A stretch of DNA of 64,000 bases from the NCBI GenBank assembly GCA_011525785.1, contig WYBT01000030.1, forward strand, positions 1 through 64,000, read 5' to 3'. This DNA comes from Planctomycetaceae bacterium (GTDB taxonomy: Bacteria > Planctomycetota > UBA1135 > GCA-002686595). The first letter of the stretch is position 1. Every line of letters begins with the position of its first letter. Below are positions 8,806-18,412 of this stretch, piece by piece. The position numbers and the translations under genes were made by a program. The notes beneath the pieces were generated by a model, which was not told the DNA's origin, did no database searches, and saw only the letters and a list, made by a program, of their open reading frames with translations.

Positions 8806-10461
8806 ATGAGTTCCCAGAGCGAGTCGCGATCGAGTTCGAGTGAGCCTGCCAGCTCGCGCGCTGTCTGGGCGCTCGGGCTCGCATTCTCCGTGTTCGGCGC
8901 CGCCTGGCTCGGCTCCGAGGGCACCTACCACGGCGACGAGCGCTTCTACACCGACGCCGTGCTGCGCATGCTCGCCAGCGGCGATTGGTGGCGCCCCGAG
9001 TACGCGGACGGGAGCGCGCGGCTCAACAAGCCGCTGCTCGTGTACTGGTTGATGGGGGCGTCGATGAAGCTCTTCGGCGCCACTTTGTTCGCGGCGCGCC
9101 TGCCGTTCCTGTTGGCGGGCGCGGCGCTCGTGCCGCTGACTGCGCGACTGGCGCGCGCGCTCTTCCCGCGCACTCCGCACGTCGCGTTGCTCGCGGCGGC
9201 GATCGTGGCCTCGAACAGTTCGATCTTGACTCTCGCAGTGCGTTGCACGCCCGACATCCTGCTCGTGGCCGCAGTGACGATCGCCTGGATCGGCCTGGCC
9301 GAGCTCGGACTCGCGCGCCGCGCGCCGCGCGACTGTGCGTGGTGGCTGTGGGGCGGCATCGGGCTGGCCGCGGCGGCCAAAGGCAGTCTCGCGCTCGTGC
9401 TGGCGTTGTTCGCCATCGGGGCCGTCGCGCTCCTCGCGCGCAGCGCGTGGAAGCAGCTGCTGCACGCGCCCGCGCTGCTGGCGGGCGTCGCGATCGGCGG
9501 CGTGTCGCTCGCGCCGCTGTGGCTGGTGAGCGATCCGCGCGCGGGCGCGAGCTTCGTCGAGGACCAGGTCGCGTCTCGACTGGCGGCCTCGCCGCTGGCG
9601 GCGCTCGCGCTCGCTGCGGACTACTTGGGTTCGACAGCGCGCCATTTCGCGCCCTGGGTGCTCGCGCCGGTGCTGCTGTGGCGGCGTCGCGCATCGCCCG
9701 CGTCGCGCGCCGCCGACGGCGACGTTGAGCGCACTGCACTGCGGCTCGTGCTCGGCTTTGCGCTGACCCTGTGGATCGTCTTCTCGGCTGCCAATCTCCA
9801 CCGCGGGCGCTATCTCGCGCCGTGCTACCCGATGCTGGCCTGCGCCGCGAGCGCCTGGGTGCTCCAGCTCGGCCCGCAGCGCGCCTTCGACGTACTGTTG
9901 CGCGCGCTGACCTGGCTCGTGGGCGGCGCGTCCGCGCTGCTCGCCATCGCACTGGCGCGCGTCGACGCCGCAGCCTGCGCGAGTGCGGCGCTCGTGGCGC
10001 TGGCTGCGATCGCGCTCGCTCGCGGACGAGAGCCGGGGCGTCGCGCGCTCGAGTTCGCGCTGGCCTCGTTCGCGTTGCTCGCGCTCGCTGCGCCGGCCGT
10101 CCGCGCCGTCTTCCGTTCGGACTACCACCAGCGCGCCGCACAGCTCGAGCGGCTCGACGCCACCTGGGGCTTCGATCCTTCGACGCCCGCGCTGGTGCGC
10201 ATGCTCTCCGGGGGACGCGTGGATCCCACGCCCTGGCCCGAGGCGCCGTCGGCGGAGCAGCGCGCGAGCGCAAACGCGGTGCTCGTGCTGGCCGAGCGCG
10301 CGAGTGAGTTGGAGCGCGAGGGCTGGAAACTCTCGCCCTGCGGTTTCCGAGCGCGGCGTTTGAAGCTGCGTGACGTGCTGCCGCTCCTGCAGGCGGGCGA
10401 TCCGCTCGAGTGGTTCGCAGCGCAGGGCGCGCCGGTGTTCCTGGCGGAGCGCGCGCGCTGA
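8806..10461 (+). CDS. ArnT-like membrane glycosyltransferase (GT39/PMT_2)
   Basis: A 551-residue polytopic membrane protein of the dolichyl-phosphate-mannose/ArnT type, which transfers a sugar from a polyprenyl-phosphate donor to lipid or protein outside the cytoplasmic membrane. After the first transmembrane helix (about 20-38) the loop holds GDERFYTD with the Asp-Glu pair (44-45) that marks the GT-C catalytic site. This is followed by RLNKPLLVYWL, also typical. About ten further hydrophobic helices lie in residues 70-440, then a soluble tail. I chose the ATG at 8806; upstream in-frame sequence is unlike a membrane protein. The acceptor cannot be told. The gene is followed by folE with no evident link. 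Confidence 0.82.
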   Translation: MSSQSESRSSSSEPASSRAVWALGLAFSVFGAAWLGSEGTYHGDERFYTDAVLRMLASGDWWRPEYADGSARLNKPLLVYWLMGASMKLFGATLFAARLPFLLAGAALVPLTARLARALFPRTPHVALLAAAIVASNSSILTLAVRCTPDILLVAAVTIAWIGLAELGLARRAPRDCAWWLWGGIGLAAAAKGSLALVLALFAIGAVALLARSAWKQLLHAPALLAGVAIGGVSLAPLWLVSDPRAGASFVEDQVASRLAASPLAALALAADYLGSTARHFAPWVLAPVLLWRRRASPASRAADGDVERTALRLVLGFALTLWIVFSAANLHRGRYLAPCYPMLACAASAWVLQLGPQRAFDVLLRALTWLVGGASALLAIALARVDAAACASAALVALAAIALARGREPGRRALEFALASFALLALAAPAVRAVFRSDYHQRAAQLERLDATWGFDPSTPALVRMLSGGRVDPTPWPEAPSAEQRASANAVLVLAERASELEREGWKLSPCGFRARRLKLRDVLPLLQAGDPLEWFAAQGAPVFLAERAR

Positions 10462-10544
10462 ACTGCGTGCGAGCGCGGGGTGCGCCCGTCGGCGCCGCCG
10501 CCGGCCCAGCGGGCCCAAAAACTCTGGAGCGGCGCGAATCCGCA

Positions 10545-10566
10545 GGCCTTTGCTGAGCGAAAGGCC
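10545..10566. other. perfect hairpin between the GT39 gene and folE
   Basis: GGCCTTT (10545-10551) pairs with AAAGGCC (10560-10566) across an 8-nt loop. It could end the GT39 transcript or sit in the folE leader. No T-run follows, so I do not call it a terminator. Confidence 0.3.
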
Positions 10567-10653
10567 CGATGGGCGCTGACGACGAGCGTGCGCTCCTGGA
10601 CCCCAATCCCGTCGGACCCTCGTCGCCGGCCTCCTTCGTTCCGCACCGCCTGC

Positions 10654-11394
10654 ATGCAGCCGCGACTGGTCCCTCAGCGCCCTTCGATCGACGGTTCCGC
10701 CACGCACCTCCAGCGCGCCGAGCTGCAGCGCGGAGGCCACGTTCCGTTCACTTCGTCCCATCACGAGCCGATCGGCTTCGGCCTGGAGGCGCGAGGCGCG
10801 GTCGATCCGGCCGTTGATGTCGATCGTCCCCGCATCGAGCGCGCCGTGCGCGAGATCCTGCTCGCGATCGGCGAAGACCCCGACCGCGACGGCCTGCTCG
10901 AAACTCCCGCGCGCGCGGCCAAGGCCTGGGCGGAGCTGACCGTCGGCCAGCGCGACAGCGCGCAGCGTCACCTCGGCAAGCAGTTCGAGCACCGCAGCGT
11001 CGGCGGCCGCGAATTGGTCGCCGTGCGCGGGGTCGAGTTCTACAGCCTGTGCGAGCACCACCTGCTGCCGTTCTTCGGCCGCGCGCACGTGGCGTACCTG
11101 CCGGCGCAGGATCGCGTCTGCGGCCTCTCGAAGGTCGCGCGAACGGTCGACGTCTTCGCGCGGCGTCTGCAGATGCAAGAGCGCCTCACGGCGCAGATCG
11201 CCGATGCACTGGTGGAGCACCTCCAGCCGATCGGCGTGGCCGTGATCCTCGAGGGCGAGCACATGTGCATGCGCGGCGCCTCCAAGAGCGAGTCCGACAT
11301 GCTCACGACGGCTTTCCGCGGCCTGTTCGACGAGGACGCCGCGGCGCGCGCCGAGGTCGTGAGCCTGCTGACGGCCTCGCGCGACCGACGCTGA
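10654..11394 (+). CDS. folE: GTP cyclohydrolase I
   Basis: The enzyme converts GTP to 7,8-dihydroneopterin triphosphate, the first step of tetrahydrofolate or biopterin synthesis. The catalytic domain begins near residue 58 ([12 protein letters not shown]) and contains [13 protein letters not shown], the zinc ligand region [10 protein letters not shown] (Cys133, His135/136) and the third ligand in HMCMRG (Cys205), so it is a zinc-dependent type IA enzyme. From the ATG at 10654 the protein is 246 residues. About 55 N-terminal residues are outside the usual core, a common and poorly conserved extension. An in-frame start further upstream cannot be excluded. folD begins at the far right of the window but is unlinked. 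Confidence 0.92.
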   Translation: MQPRLVPQRPSIDGSATHLQRAELQRGGHVPFTSSHHEPIGFGLEARGAVDPAVDVDRPRIERAVREILLAIGEDPDRDGLLETPARAAKAWAELTVGQRDSAQRHLGKQFEHRSVGGRELVAVRGVEFYSLCEHHLLPFFGRAHVAYLPAQDRVCGLSKVARTVDVFARRLQMQERLTAQIADALVEHLQPIGVAVILEGEHMCMRGASKSESDMLTTAFRGLFDEDAAARAEVVSLLTASRDRR

Positions 11395-11529
11395 GCCGCG
11401 CGCGGCCCGCGGAGCACTCGAATTCGAAACTGCGGCGCCGAGAGTGCCGCGCGGACACTCCCGGCGCCGGGACGAACTCACGGAGCGCGGACCCCGGCTG
11501 ACCGAAGTCCGCGCCCGGTTCTTGCGCCG

Positions 11530-13335
11530 CTACTGGCAGATCGCGAACTGCACCGCGTTAGTCAGGTTGGTGGTGAACACGTCCTGCGGATCGCGCGACC
11601 AGAACTGCGCGTTCACCTGCTGCCCGACGACGAGCAGCGCGTCGGCGCCGCTGGCGATGTAGGCGTTGAAGTCGAAGCTGAACACGCCCGTGCAGTCCGC
11701 GCCGCTCGCGCTGCCGCCCGAGTTCTGCGCGTTCGTGCGGCGCAGCGGCGTCGTGGTGCACAGGAAGCCGCCTTGGAACGGCGCTGCGGCCGAGCCGTAG
11801 CCGTAGAAGAGCAGGCCCTGCTTCTGATTGATGATGTTCGAGGCCTGGATCAGGAACGGCGCCGCCGACGAGAGGCTGGCGTAGCCGGTGGCCGAGATCG
11901 CCGGCGTGCAGAACAGCGAGTTGGCCTTGGCCGTGCAGTACACGACCGGCGGCGTTCCGCCCTGGCATTCACAGTCGTCGGGCAGGCCGTTGGCGTTGGC
12001 GTCGAGCGACGTTCCCGACTGCAGGTCGCACCAGTCCGCGACGCCGTTGCCGTTGCAGTCGCCCGACTCGAACGCGCCCATGTCGACGATCGGCGCCGTG
12101 CCAGCGCCGCTGTCGGCGACCAGCGCCGAGTCCGCGAAACGCAGCCCGCCGGCGACATCGGTCAGTCCCGCGGCGACCACCACGCCCGCGTTGCTGCCCG
12201 CGTCGATGCCCGGCGAGTTGGTGGCCAGGCGGTACTGGAACGGTCCGCAGGTGTCGAACAGCGGAGTCGCGGTGACGTTGCCCGTCCCGGTGAAGCCCGT
12301 CGAGGTGAGCGTGTAGGTCACGTTCATGTTCGAGGGGCTGATCTGCGCCGTCTGGCCCGAGGAACCACCCGAGCCGGTGTTGCCGAACACCACGCAGTTC
12401 ACGACCGAGCCGCCCGCGCCGAGGATTCCGCCGGTGGCGTTGCTCGTGGCCGAGTTGAACACGACCGTGCAGTTGCGGATGCCGGGCGCGGAGCCCGACA
12501 CGAAGATCGCTCCGCCGCCGCCCGTTCCGGTGGAGGTGTTGTTGTGGAACAGGCAGTTCCAGACCTTCGCCGGGCTCGAGCCGAAGATCTCGATGCCGCC
12601 GGCGCGCGCTGCGGTGTTGTTGCGGAACACACAGCGGTTGAAGGTCGCCGCCACGCCGTTCGCCATGTCGAACGCGCCGCCGAAGCTGCCGCCGAAGTTG
12701 GTGTCGAACACGCAGTCGAGGAAGGTCGGGCTCGACGAGTTGATGTAGCCCGCTCCGCCGCCGAAGGTGCAGCGGTTGAGCGTGAAGGTGCAGTTGCGGA
12801 TCGTCGGGCTCGCGCCGGCGAGGCACAGGATCCCGCCGCCCTTGTCCTGGTTGTTCGTCGCGCTGTTGGCGTTGCCCGCGGTCACCACGAAGCCGTCGAG
12901 CACGGCGCTGGCGTTCGTGCCCGCGCCCTGCACGACGTGGAAGGAGTTGTCGGCGAAGGCGTTGCTGGCGTCGTTGCCGAGCAGGTCCGCCGAGAGCGTG
13001 GTGACGTTGGCGGCGATGTCGCGCTGGCTCAGCAGCGTCTCCGTGCCGTCGAACCCGCCGTAGACCTCGACGCCGTTCTTGAGCTGGAAGTAGATCGTGC
13101 GCGTGGTGGTGAGCGTGGGCTTGTACACGCCCTGCGCGACCCAGATCTGATCGCCGACACCCGCCGCGGCGAGCGCGTTCTGCAGGCCGTCCACGCCCTG
13201 GAAGGCGTCGGCCCACGAGGCGCCGTTGTTCGCGCCGGTGGTGCGGCTGACATCGACGCAGAGCGTGCCCGCGAGGCTGGGGCAGGCGAGGAGGAGGCTG
13301 CTGGCGAGGGTGCGGAGCAAGTTGGATCGGCTCAT
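11530..13335 (-). CDS. secreted right-handed beta-helix protein with lineage-specific C-terminal module
   Basis: A 601-residue protein with a Sec signal peptide (residues 1-22, ending SLAG). The segment at about 25-130 matches the start of polymorphic beta-helix proteins (ASWADAFQGVDGLQNAL, VYGGFDGTET). Parallel beta-helix turns with Asn/Gly/Cys ladders follow (RNCTFTLN, DCVFDTN, NRCVFRNN, WNCLFHNNTS, RNCTVVFNS) to about residue 370. Then comes DCNGNGVADWCDLQSGTS, a dockerin- or calcium-loop-like motif. A Cys-bearing terminal domain of about 137 residues starts YCTAKANSLFCTPAIS and ends with SRDPQD and FAICQ; it is shared with the protein at 54809-56035. Probably a surface or extracellular carbohydrate-binding or structural protein; the enzymatic function is unknown. 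The start was set at the ATG giving a clean signal peptide. Confidence 0.8.
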   Translation of the reverse strand: MSRSNLLRTLASSLLLACPSLAGTLCVDVSRTTGANNGASWADAFQGVDGLQNALAAAGVGDQIWVAQGVYKPTLTTTRTIYFQLKNGVEVYGGFDGTETLLSQRDIAANVTTLSADLLGNDASNAFADNSFHVVQGAGTNASAVLDGFVVTAGNANSATNNQDKGGGILCLAGASPTIRNCTFTLNRCTFGGGAGYINSSSPTFLDCVFDTNFGGSFGGAFDMANGVAATFNRCVFRNNTAARAGGIEIFGSSPAKVWNCLFHNNTSTGTGGGGAIFVSGSAPGIRNCTVVFNSATSNATGGILGAGGSVVNCVVFGNTGSGGSSGQTAQISPSNMNVTYTLTSTGFTGTGNVTATPLFDTCGPFQYRLATNSPGIDAGSNAGVVVAAGLTDVAGGLRFADSALVADSGAGTAPIVDMGAFESGDCNGNGVADWCDLQSGTSLDANANGLPDDCECQGGTPPVVYCTAKANSLFCTPAISATGYASLSSAAPFLIQASNIINQKQGLLFYGYGSAAAPFQGGFLCTTTPLRRTNAQNSGGSASGADCTGVFSFDFNAYIASGADALLVVGQQVNAQFWSRDPQDVFTTNLTNAVQFAICQ

Positions 13336-13442
13336 GGGCGTCAGGTCGGGGCTGGGGTGCGCCCGAGGCACGCAGGCGCCGGGCAGAACGGACCAAACTA
13401 CCACAGCGTCCCAGGGCGCCTACGCGACGCCGACGCGGCGCT

Positions 13443-15452
13443 CTACACGTCGCCCGAAGGAGCTGCGAGCTCGCGCGCGCGTTGCTCGCGACTTGCAGCG
13501 ATCGTCGCCGGCTGCGCGCGTTCGCCGAGCCAACTCGCGGGGTCGTCGGGACCCAGGCCGCCCCGCACCGCCTCCGCCAGGCCCGCGCCGAAACCCGCGT
13601 TGAAGCTCGCCACGAGCTCTTCGGGCAGCGCGGCGAGCGCCTGCGCGACCAGCTTGCGGTCGATCTCGAGTCCACGCAGCGTCATCTGCGCGCACACCGA
13701 GCCCAGGCCGCGCGCGAGAGCCGGTCGATGCTCCGCCGGCAAGCTCTCGAGCAGCGCGACGCTCTCCGAGACATCGCGCTCGAGTTCGCGCGCCATGGGC
13801 ACTTCCCAGTCTTGCGCGAGGCCCGCGACGGCCGCGGTGCGCAGGCTCGCGTCGACCTCGTTCGGCTCGAGCACGCTGCGGAAGAAGCGCGGGTCGAGTT
13901 CGCTGCGCACGCGCGAGAGGTGCCTGAAGAACGTGCCGAAGCCGCGCGCGATGTCGGCGCGACGCTGCGCCGGGTAGTCCGCGAGCGCGCTCCACAACTC
14001 GAGCTCGCCGCCGCGGCTGGCGAGGTAGCGCTGCGCCGCGAGCGCCCGTCCCACGCCCTGGTACAGCCACGTGCGCTGCTCGGGCGGGTGGCTCTCGATC
14101 ATCTGCGTGACCTGCGCCGGCGTGAAGCCGTTGCGCGGCGTGAGCAGTTGCGTCGCGACCTGGCGGAGCTTGTAGCCGTCGTAGTGCGCGCCGACGTTGA
14201 CGTGCTCGAAGCGCCAGTCGACCAGCGCGAGGTTGTTGATGCTCGGGACCAGCGCGAAGACCAGCAGCACGCGCGCGCCCCACGGACCGCGCGCCAGGAG
14301 GCGCTGCGCCGCGAGGGGCAGCGCTGCACAGGCCAGGAACAAGTGCGTGTTGAAGTAGCGGTAGCCCTCGGCGTCCATCGGCGGCGCGCGCGGGGTGATC
14401 TTCAGTGAGCTCAAGCTGAAGGCGAGCGCCGTGAGCGGGAGGTACGCGCACACGATCGCCGCGAGTGCGTCGCGAGGCGCTGGCGCGGCTGTCGTGCTCG
14501 AGCCGAGCGCTCGGCGCGCCATGGCCCAGGCCGCGCGCAGTGCGGGCGCGAGCAACACGAGGTAGGCGACGGCGAACGCGATGAGGAACCCGCTTCGCGC
14601 GGTCGATCCGCTCAGCGCTCCGAAGTCGCGGAATTGCGTGGCGCTGTGCAAGTGCCCGAACAGGAACTGGTCGAGGCGCTCGAGCGTGCGCGCGAGCTCG
14701 AAACCGGACTCCGAGCCGCCGAACTTTGCGCCCAGGAACTCCAGCCCGCGCGCGCCGGCAATCCAATTCAGCGCGACGAGCGGAGCGACTCCGAACGCGA
14801 AGCCCGCGGCGAGCGAAGGCAGGTCGCGCAGGGTCTGGCGCGCGCCTCGCACGCCCCACAGAGCGAGCAGGAGCAGGGCCACGGGCGTGAGCGCGCCGAG
14901 GAACACGAACAGTGCGAAGCCGCAGGCGAAACCGAAGGCGGCGAGCGCTCCGGGCGTCGCGTTCGCTCGCGCAGCGCGCACCCACGCGGCCAGCGCGAGC
15001 GCGGTGAAGGCGATGGTCTCGAAGTGGTTGCCCGAGGCCATCACCGAGTACTTGAGCAGCGTCGTCGGCGCGAGCGCGAACAGCACGCCCGCGACGTTTG
15101 CCGCGCGCTCGCCAGCGCACTCGCGCAGCGTCCACCACAGTGCGCACAGTGCGACCGCGCCGAGCAGCAGGGGCACGAGCTTCAACGCCAGGTACGTCGG
15201 CCCGAACAGGGCATAGCTCGGCGCGGCGAGCAGCCCGGTCAGGATCTGGCCCGCAGCGTTGTCGTAGACGCGCGCGATCGGCAGGGCGCCGTCGACCTCG
15301 AGCAGCAGCGGAATCGTCCCCATCGGGAACAACTCGAACTGCGGCATCGCGACTTCGTCGAAGTTGCTGATCAGGATCAGCGCGCGCAGCGCGAAGTACA
15401 GCGCGAGCGACACGGCCAGGCCGATGGCGGGACGGCGCGGCGCGGCTTCCAT
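13443..15452 (-). CDS. polytopic membrane protein, GT-C-like, with repeated C-terminal region
   Basis: A 669-residue protein of unknown function. Residues 1-420 hold roughly ten membrane helices. The first loop (SNFDEVAMPQFELFPMG) recalls the acidic loop of GT-C glycosyltransferases of the RgtA/PMT type, so a sugar transferase role is possible but weakly supported. The last 230 residues are soluble and contain four loosely repeated units marked by GVGRALA, RGFGTFF, RGLGSVC and AGFGAGL, each after a short helix with ALADYP, LESLP or LAALPEE. The ATG at 15452 follows a strong -10-like TATACT by only 10 bp. It is probably a single-gene transcript, convergent with nothing and divergent from the CBS gene. 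Confidence 0.6.
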   Translation of the reverse strand: MEAAPRRPAIGLAVSLALYFALRALILISNFDEVAMPQFELFPMGTIPLLLEVDGALPIARVYDNAAGQILTGLLAAPSYALFGPTYLALKLVPLLLGAVALCALWWTLRECAGERAANVAGVLFALAPTTLLKYSVMASGNHFETIAFTALALAAWVRAARANATPGALAAFGFACGFALFVFLGALTPVALLLLALWGVRGARQTLRDLPSLAAGFAFGVAPLVALNWIAGARGLEFLGAKFGGSESGFELARTLERLDQFLFGHLHSATQFRDFGALSGSTARSGFLIAFAVAYLVLLAPALRAAWAMARRALGSSTTAAPAPRDALAAIVCAYLPLTALAFSLSSLKITPRAPPMDAEGYRYFNTHLFLACAALPLAAQRLLARGPWGARVLLVFALVPSINNLALVDWRFEHVNVGAHYDGYKLRQVATQLLTPRNGFTPAQVTQMIESHPPEQRTWLYQGVGRALAAQRYLASRGGELELWSALADYPAQRRADIARGFGTFFRHLSRVRSELDPRFFRSVLEPNEVDASLRTAAVAGLAQDWEVPMARELERDVSESVALLESLPAEHRPALARGLGSVCAQMTLRGLEIDRKLVAQALAALPEELVASFNAGFGAGLAEAVRGGLGPDDPASWLGERAQPATIAASREQRARELAAPSGDV

Positions 15453-15462
15453 GGAGCGGCGG

Positions 15463-15468
15463 AGTATA
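15463..15468 (-). promoter_or_regulatory. candidate -10 element of the GT-C-like membrane protein gene
   Basis: TATACT on the minus strand, ten bases before the ATG at 15452, so the transcript would be leaderless or nearly so. No -35 box is evident. Confidence 0.35.
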
Positions 15469-15632
15469 GGCGCCCCGCCGGGCCTGTCCCCGGCGCTGCG
15501 CCGGAAGAAGTTTCTCGCGCGCGGGCGCGGTGGGGGCGGCGCGAGGCGCGTCATGCTCCGGCTTCGAGCCGCGGTGCTAGGCTGGCGTTCGCACGAGACG
15601 GGTTCTTCAGTCGCTTACCCACGAGGATTGCG

Positions 15633-16088
15633 ATGAGCCGAATCGAGAGTCTGATCACGCAGCGTTCGCCGCTGGTGCTCGAGCACGACACGAGTGTCCT
15701 GGATGCGGCGCGCGCCATGACCGAGCGCAACGTCGGCGCGGTCACGATCTGCGCCGACAACGGCCGGCCGGTGGGCATCTTCACCGAGCGCGACTTGATG
15801 ACGCGCGTCGTCGTGCTGGGCCGCGACCCGGCGCGCGTCACGCTCGGCGAAGTGATGACCACGCGCCTGTTGTTCGCGCGCTGCGACGAGCCGATCGAGG
15901 CCGTCGAAGGCGAGATGCGACGCATGCACGTGCGTCACCTGCCTATCGTCGATGCGGGCGGGCGGCTGATGGGCGTGATCAGCTTGCGCGACCTGCTGCG
16001 CGCCAAGGTGCGCGAGCGCGAGGAAGAGCTGCACGCGCTGCACGACTACATCGCGAACGCTGACGCGGCGCCGGCGCAGGGTCACTGA
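15633..16088 (+). CDS. CBS-domain pair protein
   Basis: A 151-residue stand-alone protein made of two CBS motifs, residues about 10-60 (VLDAARAMTERNVGAVTI, FTERDLMTRVV) and 75-130 (RRMHVRHLPIVD, GVISLRDLL). Such proteins bind adenine nucleotides in the cleft between the motifs and act as energy sensors or as regulators of partner proteins. The ATG at 15633 has ACGAGGA about 6 bases upstream. It lies before the biotin carboxylase gene with a 126-bp gap that carries its own promoter, so co-transcription is not required. The partner is unknown. Confidence 0.85.
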   Translation: MSRIESLITQRSPLVLEHDTSVLDAARAMTERNVGAVTICADNGRPVGIFTERDLMTRVVVLGRDPARVTLGEVMTTRLLFARCDEPIEAVEGEMRRMHVRHLPIVDAGGRLMGVISLRDLLRAKVREREEELHALHDYIANADAAPAQGH

Positions 16089-16140
16089 CGCAGCGCCTGG
16101 CGGGCGGCGACAGTTCGCGCTCGACGCGCGCGGCCCTCCG

Positions 16141-16168
16141 TTGCGGCCGCAGGGTCCACGCCTACAAT
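16141..16168 (+). promoter_or_regulatory. promoter of the biotin carboxylase operon
   Basis: TTGCGG (16141-16146), 16-bp spacer, TACAAT (16163-16168), then CCGCGG. The start codon at 16215 is 46 bp further on. It is the best-matching plus-strand promoter in the window. Confidence 0.5.
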
Positions 16169-16214
16169 CCGCGGCCCTTCTGGCCGACCGGATCCTCCGC
16201 GCGCTGCACCCGCC

Positions 16215-17756
16215 ATGTTTCGACGCATCCTGATCGCCAACCGCGGCGAGATCGCCCTGCGCATCATCCGCACTTGCCGTGAGATGGGCGTCGAGCCCGT
16301 GGCGGTGTTCTCGGACGTCGACTCCAAGGCGCTGCACGTGCGCATGGCGCACAGCGCGATGCCGCTCGGTGGTTCGACGCCGCGCGAGAGCTATCTGGAC
16401 GCGAAGAAGGTCATCGCCGCCGCCAAGGCCAGCGGCGCCGAGGCGATCCACCCCGGCTACGGATTCCTCAGCGAGCGCTCGCACTTCGCGCGCGCCGTGG
16501 TCGAGGCCGGTCTGGAGTGGATCGGCCCGCCGGCCGAGGCGATCGATGCGATGGGCGACAAGATCACCTCGCGGCGCAACATGACGCGCGCGGGCGTGCC
16601 GGTCGTGCCGGGCCTGGTCGACCCCGTCGACGACGCGGACAAGGCCCTGGTCGAGGCCGAGCGCATCGGCTACCCGATCGCGCTGAAGGCCGCGGCGGGC
16701 GGCGGCGGCAAGGGCATCCGCATCGTGCGCGCTCCCTCGGAGATGCCCTCCGCGTTCCGCACCGCCAGCGCCGAGGCCCTCGCCTCCTTCGGCGACGGCC
16801 GCATGTACATGGAGCGCTACCTCGACGAGCCGCGGCACATCGAAGTGCAGCTGCTCTTCGACAAGCACGGCCACGGCGTGCACTTCGGCGAGCGCGAGTG
16901 CTCGATCCAGCGCCGCCACCAAAAGCTGATCGAAGAGGCGCCCAGCGTGGTGGTCGACGACGCGCTGCGCGCGCGCATGGGCGAGATCGCCGTGCGCGCC
17001 GGGGCTGCGGTGGGCTATCAGAACGCGGGCACGGTCGAGTTCCTGTACTCCAAGGGCGAGGTGTACTTCCTGGAGATGAACACGCGCCTGCAGGTCGAAC
17101 ACCCGGTGACCGAGATGGTCTACGGCGTCGACCTCGTGCGCGAACAGCTGCGCGTCGCTGCGGGCGAGAAGCTCGGCTACACACAGGCCGACGTGCTGGC
17201 GCGCAAGCAGGGCTGGTCGATGGAGGTGCGCATCAACGCCGAGGATCCGTTCAACGGCTTCGTGCCTTCGACGGGCGTGATCGGCAACCTGCGCGCGCCG
17301 GGCGGTCCGTGGGTGCGCCTCGACGCCGCGCTGTACCGCGGCATGGAGGTCAGCCTCAACTACGACCCCATGCTGGCGAAGCTGATCGTGTGGGGGCCCG
17401 ACCGCGGCGCCGCCATCGAACGCATGAAGCGCGCGCTGGCCGAACTCAATGTCGGCGGAGTGCGCACCAGCGCGCCCGCCGCGCTCACGGTGCTCGAGGA
17501 CGAGCGTTTCGTGCGCGGCGAGTTCGACACGCACTTCCTCAATTCGCTCGACCTCGCGGCCCCGCGCGGCGGCGAGGACGAACTCGTCGCGGCTGCGGCG
17601 GCGATCCACCGTCATCTGCTGGCGCGGCGCCGAGCGCTGTCCACCGGCGCTTCGACGCGCGCCGCCTGGACGCAGCGCAGTCGCGCTCGCTACAGCCCCT
17701 ATCCGCCGCACGCAGGCGCGGCGCCGAGCAGCGCTCGGAAGGAGTCGGCGCAGTGA
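16215..17756 (+). CDS. biotin carboxylase subunit of an acyl-CoA carboxylase
   Basis: A 513-residue ATP-grasp enzyme that carboxylates biotin with bicarbonate and ATP. Visible are the N-terminal motif RILIANRGEIALRI, the ATP-binding glycine loop AAAGGGGKGIRIV, ECSIQRRHQK and EMNTRLQVEHPVTE, all at the expected spacing. The stop overlaps the GTG start of the biotin carrier gene. The combination of a biotin carboxylase with a separate short carrier that starts with a beta-rich domain resembles the alpha part of propionyl-CoA or methylcrotonyl-CoA carboxylases split into two genes. The mutase at 2665-4347 makes a propionyl-CoA carboxylase role attractive. It could also serve acetyl-CoA carboxylase. 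No carboxyltransferase is in the window. The last 55 residues are low in conservation. Confidence 0.9.
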   Translation: MFRRILIANRGEIALRIIRTCREMGVEPVAVFSDVDSKALHVRMAHSAMPLGGSTPRESYLDAKKVIAAAKASGAEAIHPGYGFLSERSHFARAVVEAGLEWIGPPAEAIDAMGDKITSRRNMTRAGVPVVPGLVDPVDDADKALVEAERIGYPIALKAAAGGGGKGIRIVRAPSEMPSAFRTASAEALASFGDGRMYMERYLDEPRHIEVQLLFDKHGHGVHFGERECSIQRRHQKLIEEAPSVVVDDALRARMGEIAVRAGAAVGYQNAGTVEFLYSKGEVYFLEMNTRLQVEHPVTEMVYGVDLVREQLRVAAGEKLGYTQADVLARKQGWSMEVRINAEDPFNGFVPSTGVIGNLRAPGGPWVRLDAALYRGMEVSLNYDPMLAKLIVWGPDRGAAIERMKRALAELNVGGVRTSAPAALTVLEDERFVRGEFDTHFLNSLDLAAPRGGEDELVAAAAAIHRHLLARRRALSTGASTRAAWTQRSRARYSPYPPHAGAAPSSARKESAQ

Positions 17757-18259
17757 AGTACTTCGTCACCGTCAACGGTCGCGCGCGCGAAGTCGAGTTG
17801 ATCGAGCGCCTGGGGCAGTTGGAGCTGCGCGTCGACGGCCGCAAGCTCGATTTGTCGTACGAAGAGGTCGACAACCTCGGCCAGGTCGCGATCCTCGCCT
17901 CGGGGCGCTCGTGGGGCGTTTCGATCGAGGGCGACGAGCACAACGTGACCTGCTCGATCGCCGGCCGGCTGTATGCGGTCGAGATCGAAGACGAGCGCGA
18001 GCGCGCGGCGCACGCCGCCGAGCGCGAAGCCACCAAGGGCGGCGGCGTCGTGAAGAGCATCATGCCCGGCGTGGTCGTCAAGCTGCTCGTCAAGGAAGGC
18101 GAGGCGGTGGAGAAGGGCCAGCCGCTGCTCGTGCTCGAGGCGATGAAGATGCAGAACGAGATCGGCGCGCCGGGCGCGGGCGTGGTCAAGGCGCTGCACG
18201 TGCGCGAAGGCGAAGCGGTGAACAGCGGCGCAAAGCTCGCGACGCTCGCGGCGCCCTGA
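17753..18259 (+). CDS. biotin carboxyl carrier protein of an acyl-CoA carboxylase
   Basis: A 168-residue protein with a C-terminal biotinyl-lipoyl domain (about 95-168). The biotinylation motif EAMKMQNE puts biotin on Lys132. Residues 1-85 form a beta-rich linker domain like that before the biotin domain of propionyl-CoA carboxylase alpha chains. The GTG start overlaps the TGA of the carboxylase gene (GTGA) and has GGAAGGAG at a suitable distance, so the two are translationally coupled. It carries carboxybiotin to a carboxyltransferase encoded elsewhere. Confidence 0.9.
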   Translation: MKYFVTVNGRAREVELIERLGQLELRVDGRKLDLSYEEVDNLGQVAILASGRSWGVSIEGDEHNVTCSIAGRLYAVEIEDERERAAHAAEREATKGGGVVKSIMPGVVVKLLVKEGEAVEKGQPLLVLEAMKMQNEIGAPGAGVVKALHVREGEAVNSGAKLATLAAP

Positions 18260-18412
18260 GCCACGTCCTCTCGCGGTCGTTGCGGCGCACGAAGCTCGTG
18301 AGTAGTCGGAGCGAGCCACCAGCGTCCGAGCGTGGCCGATCCGCCCGTGGATCGCGGCTCGACGGTCGCGCCAAACTCGCCGCGCGCGGCGTTTCGCGGC
18401 CGACTCGTGGAG

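Noticed and set aside
8602..11481. A 959-codon minus-strand frame opposite GT39 and folE
   Set aside because: Composition is His/Arg/Gln-rich without any domain, and both real genes on the other strand have full motifs.
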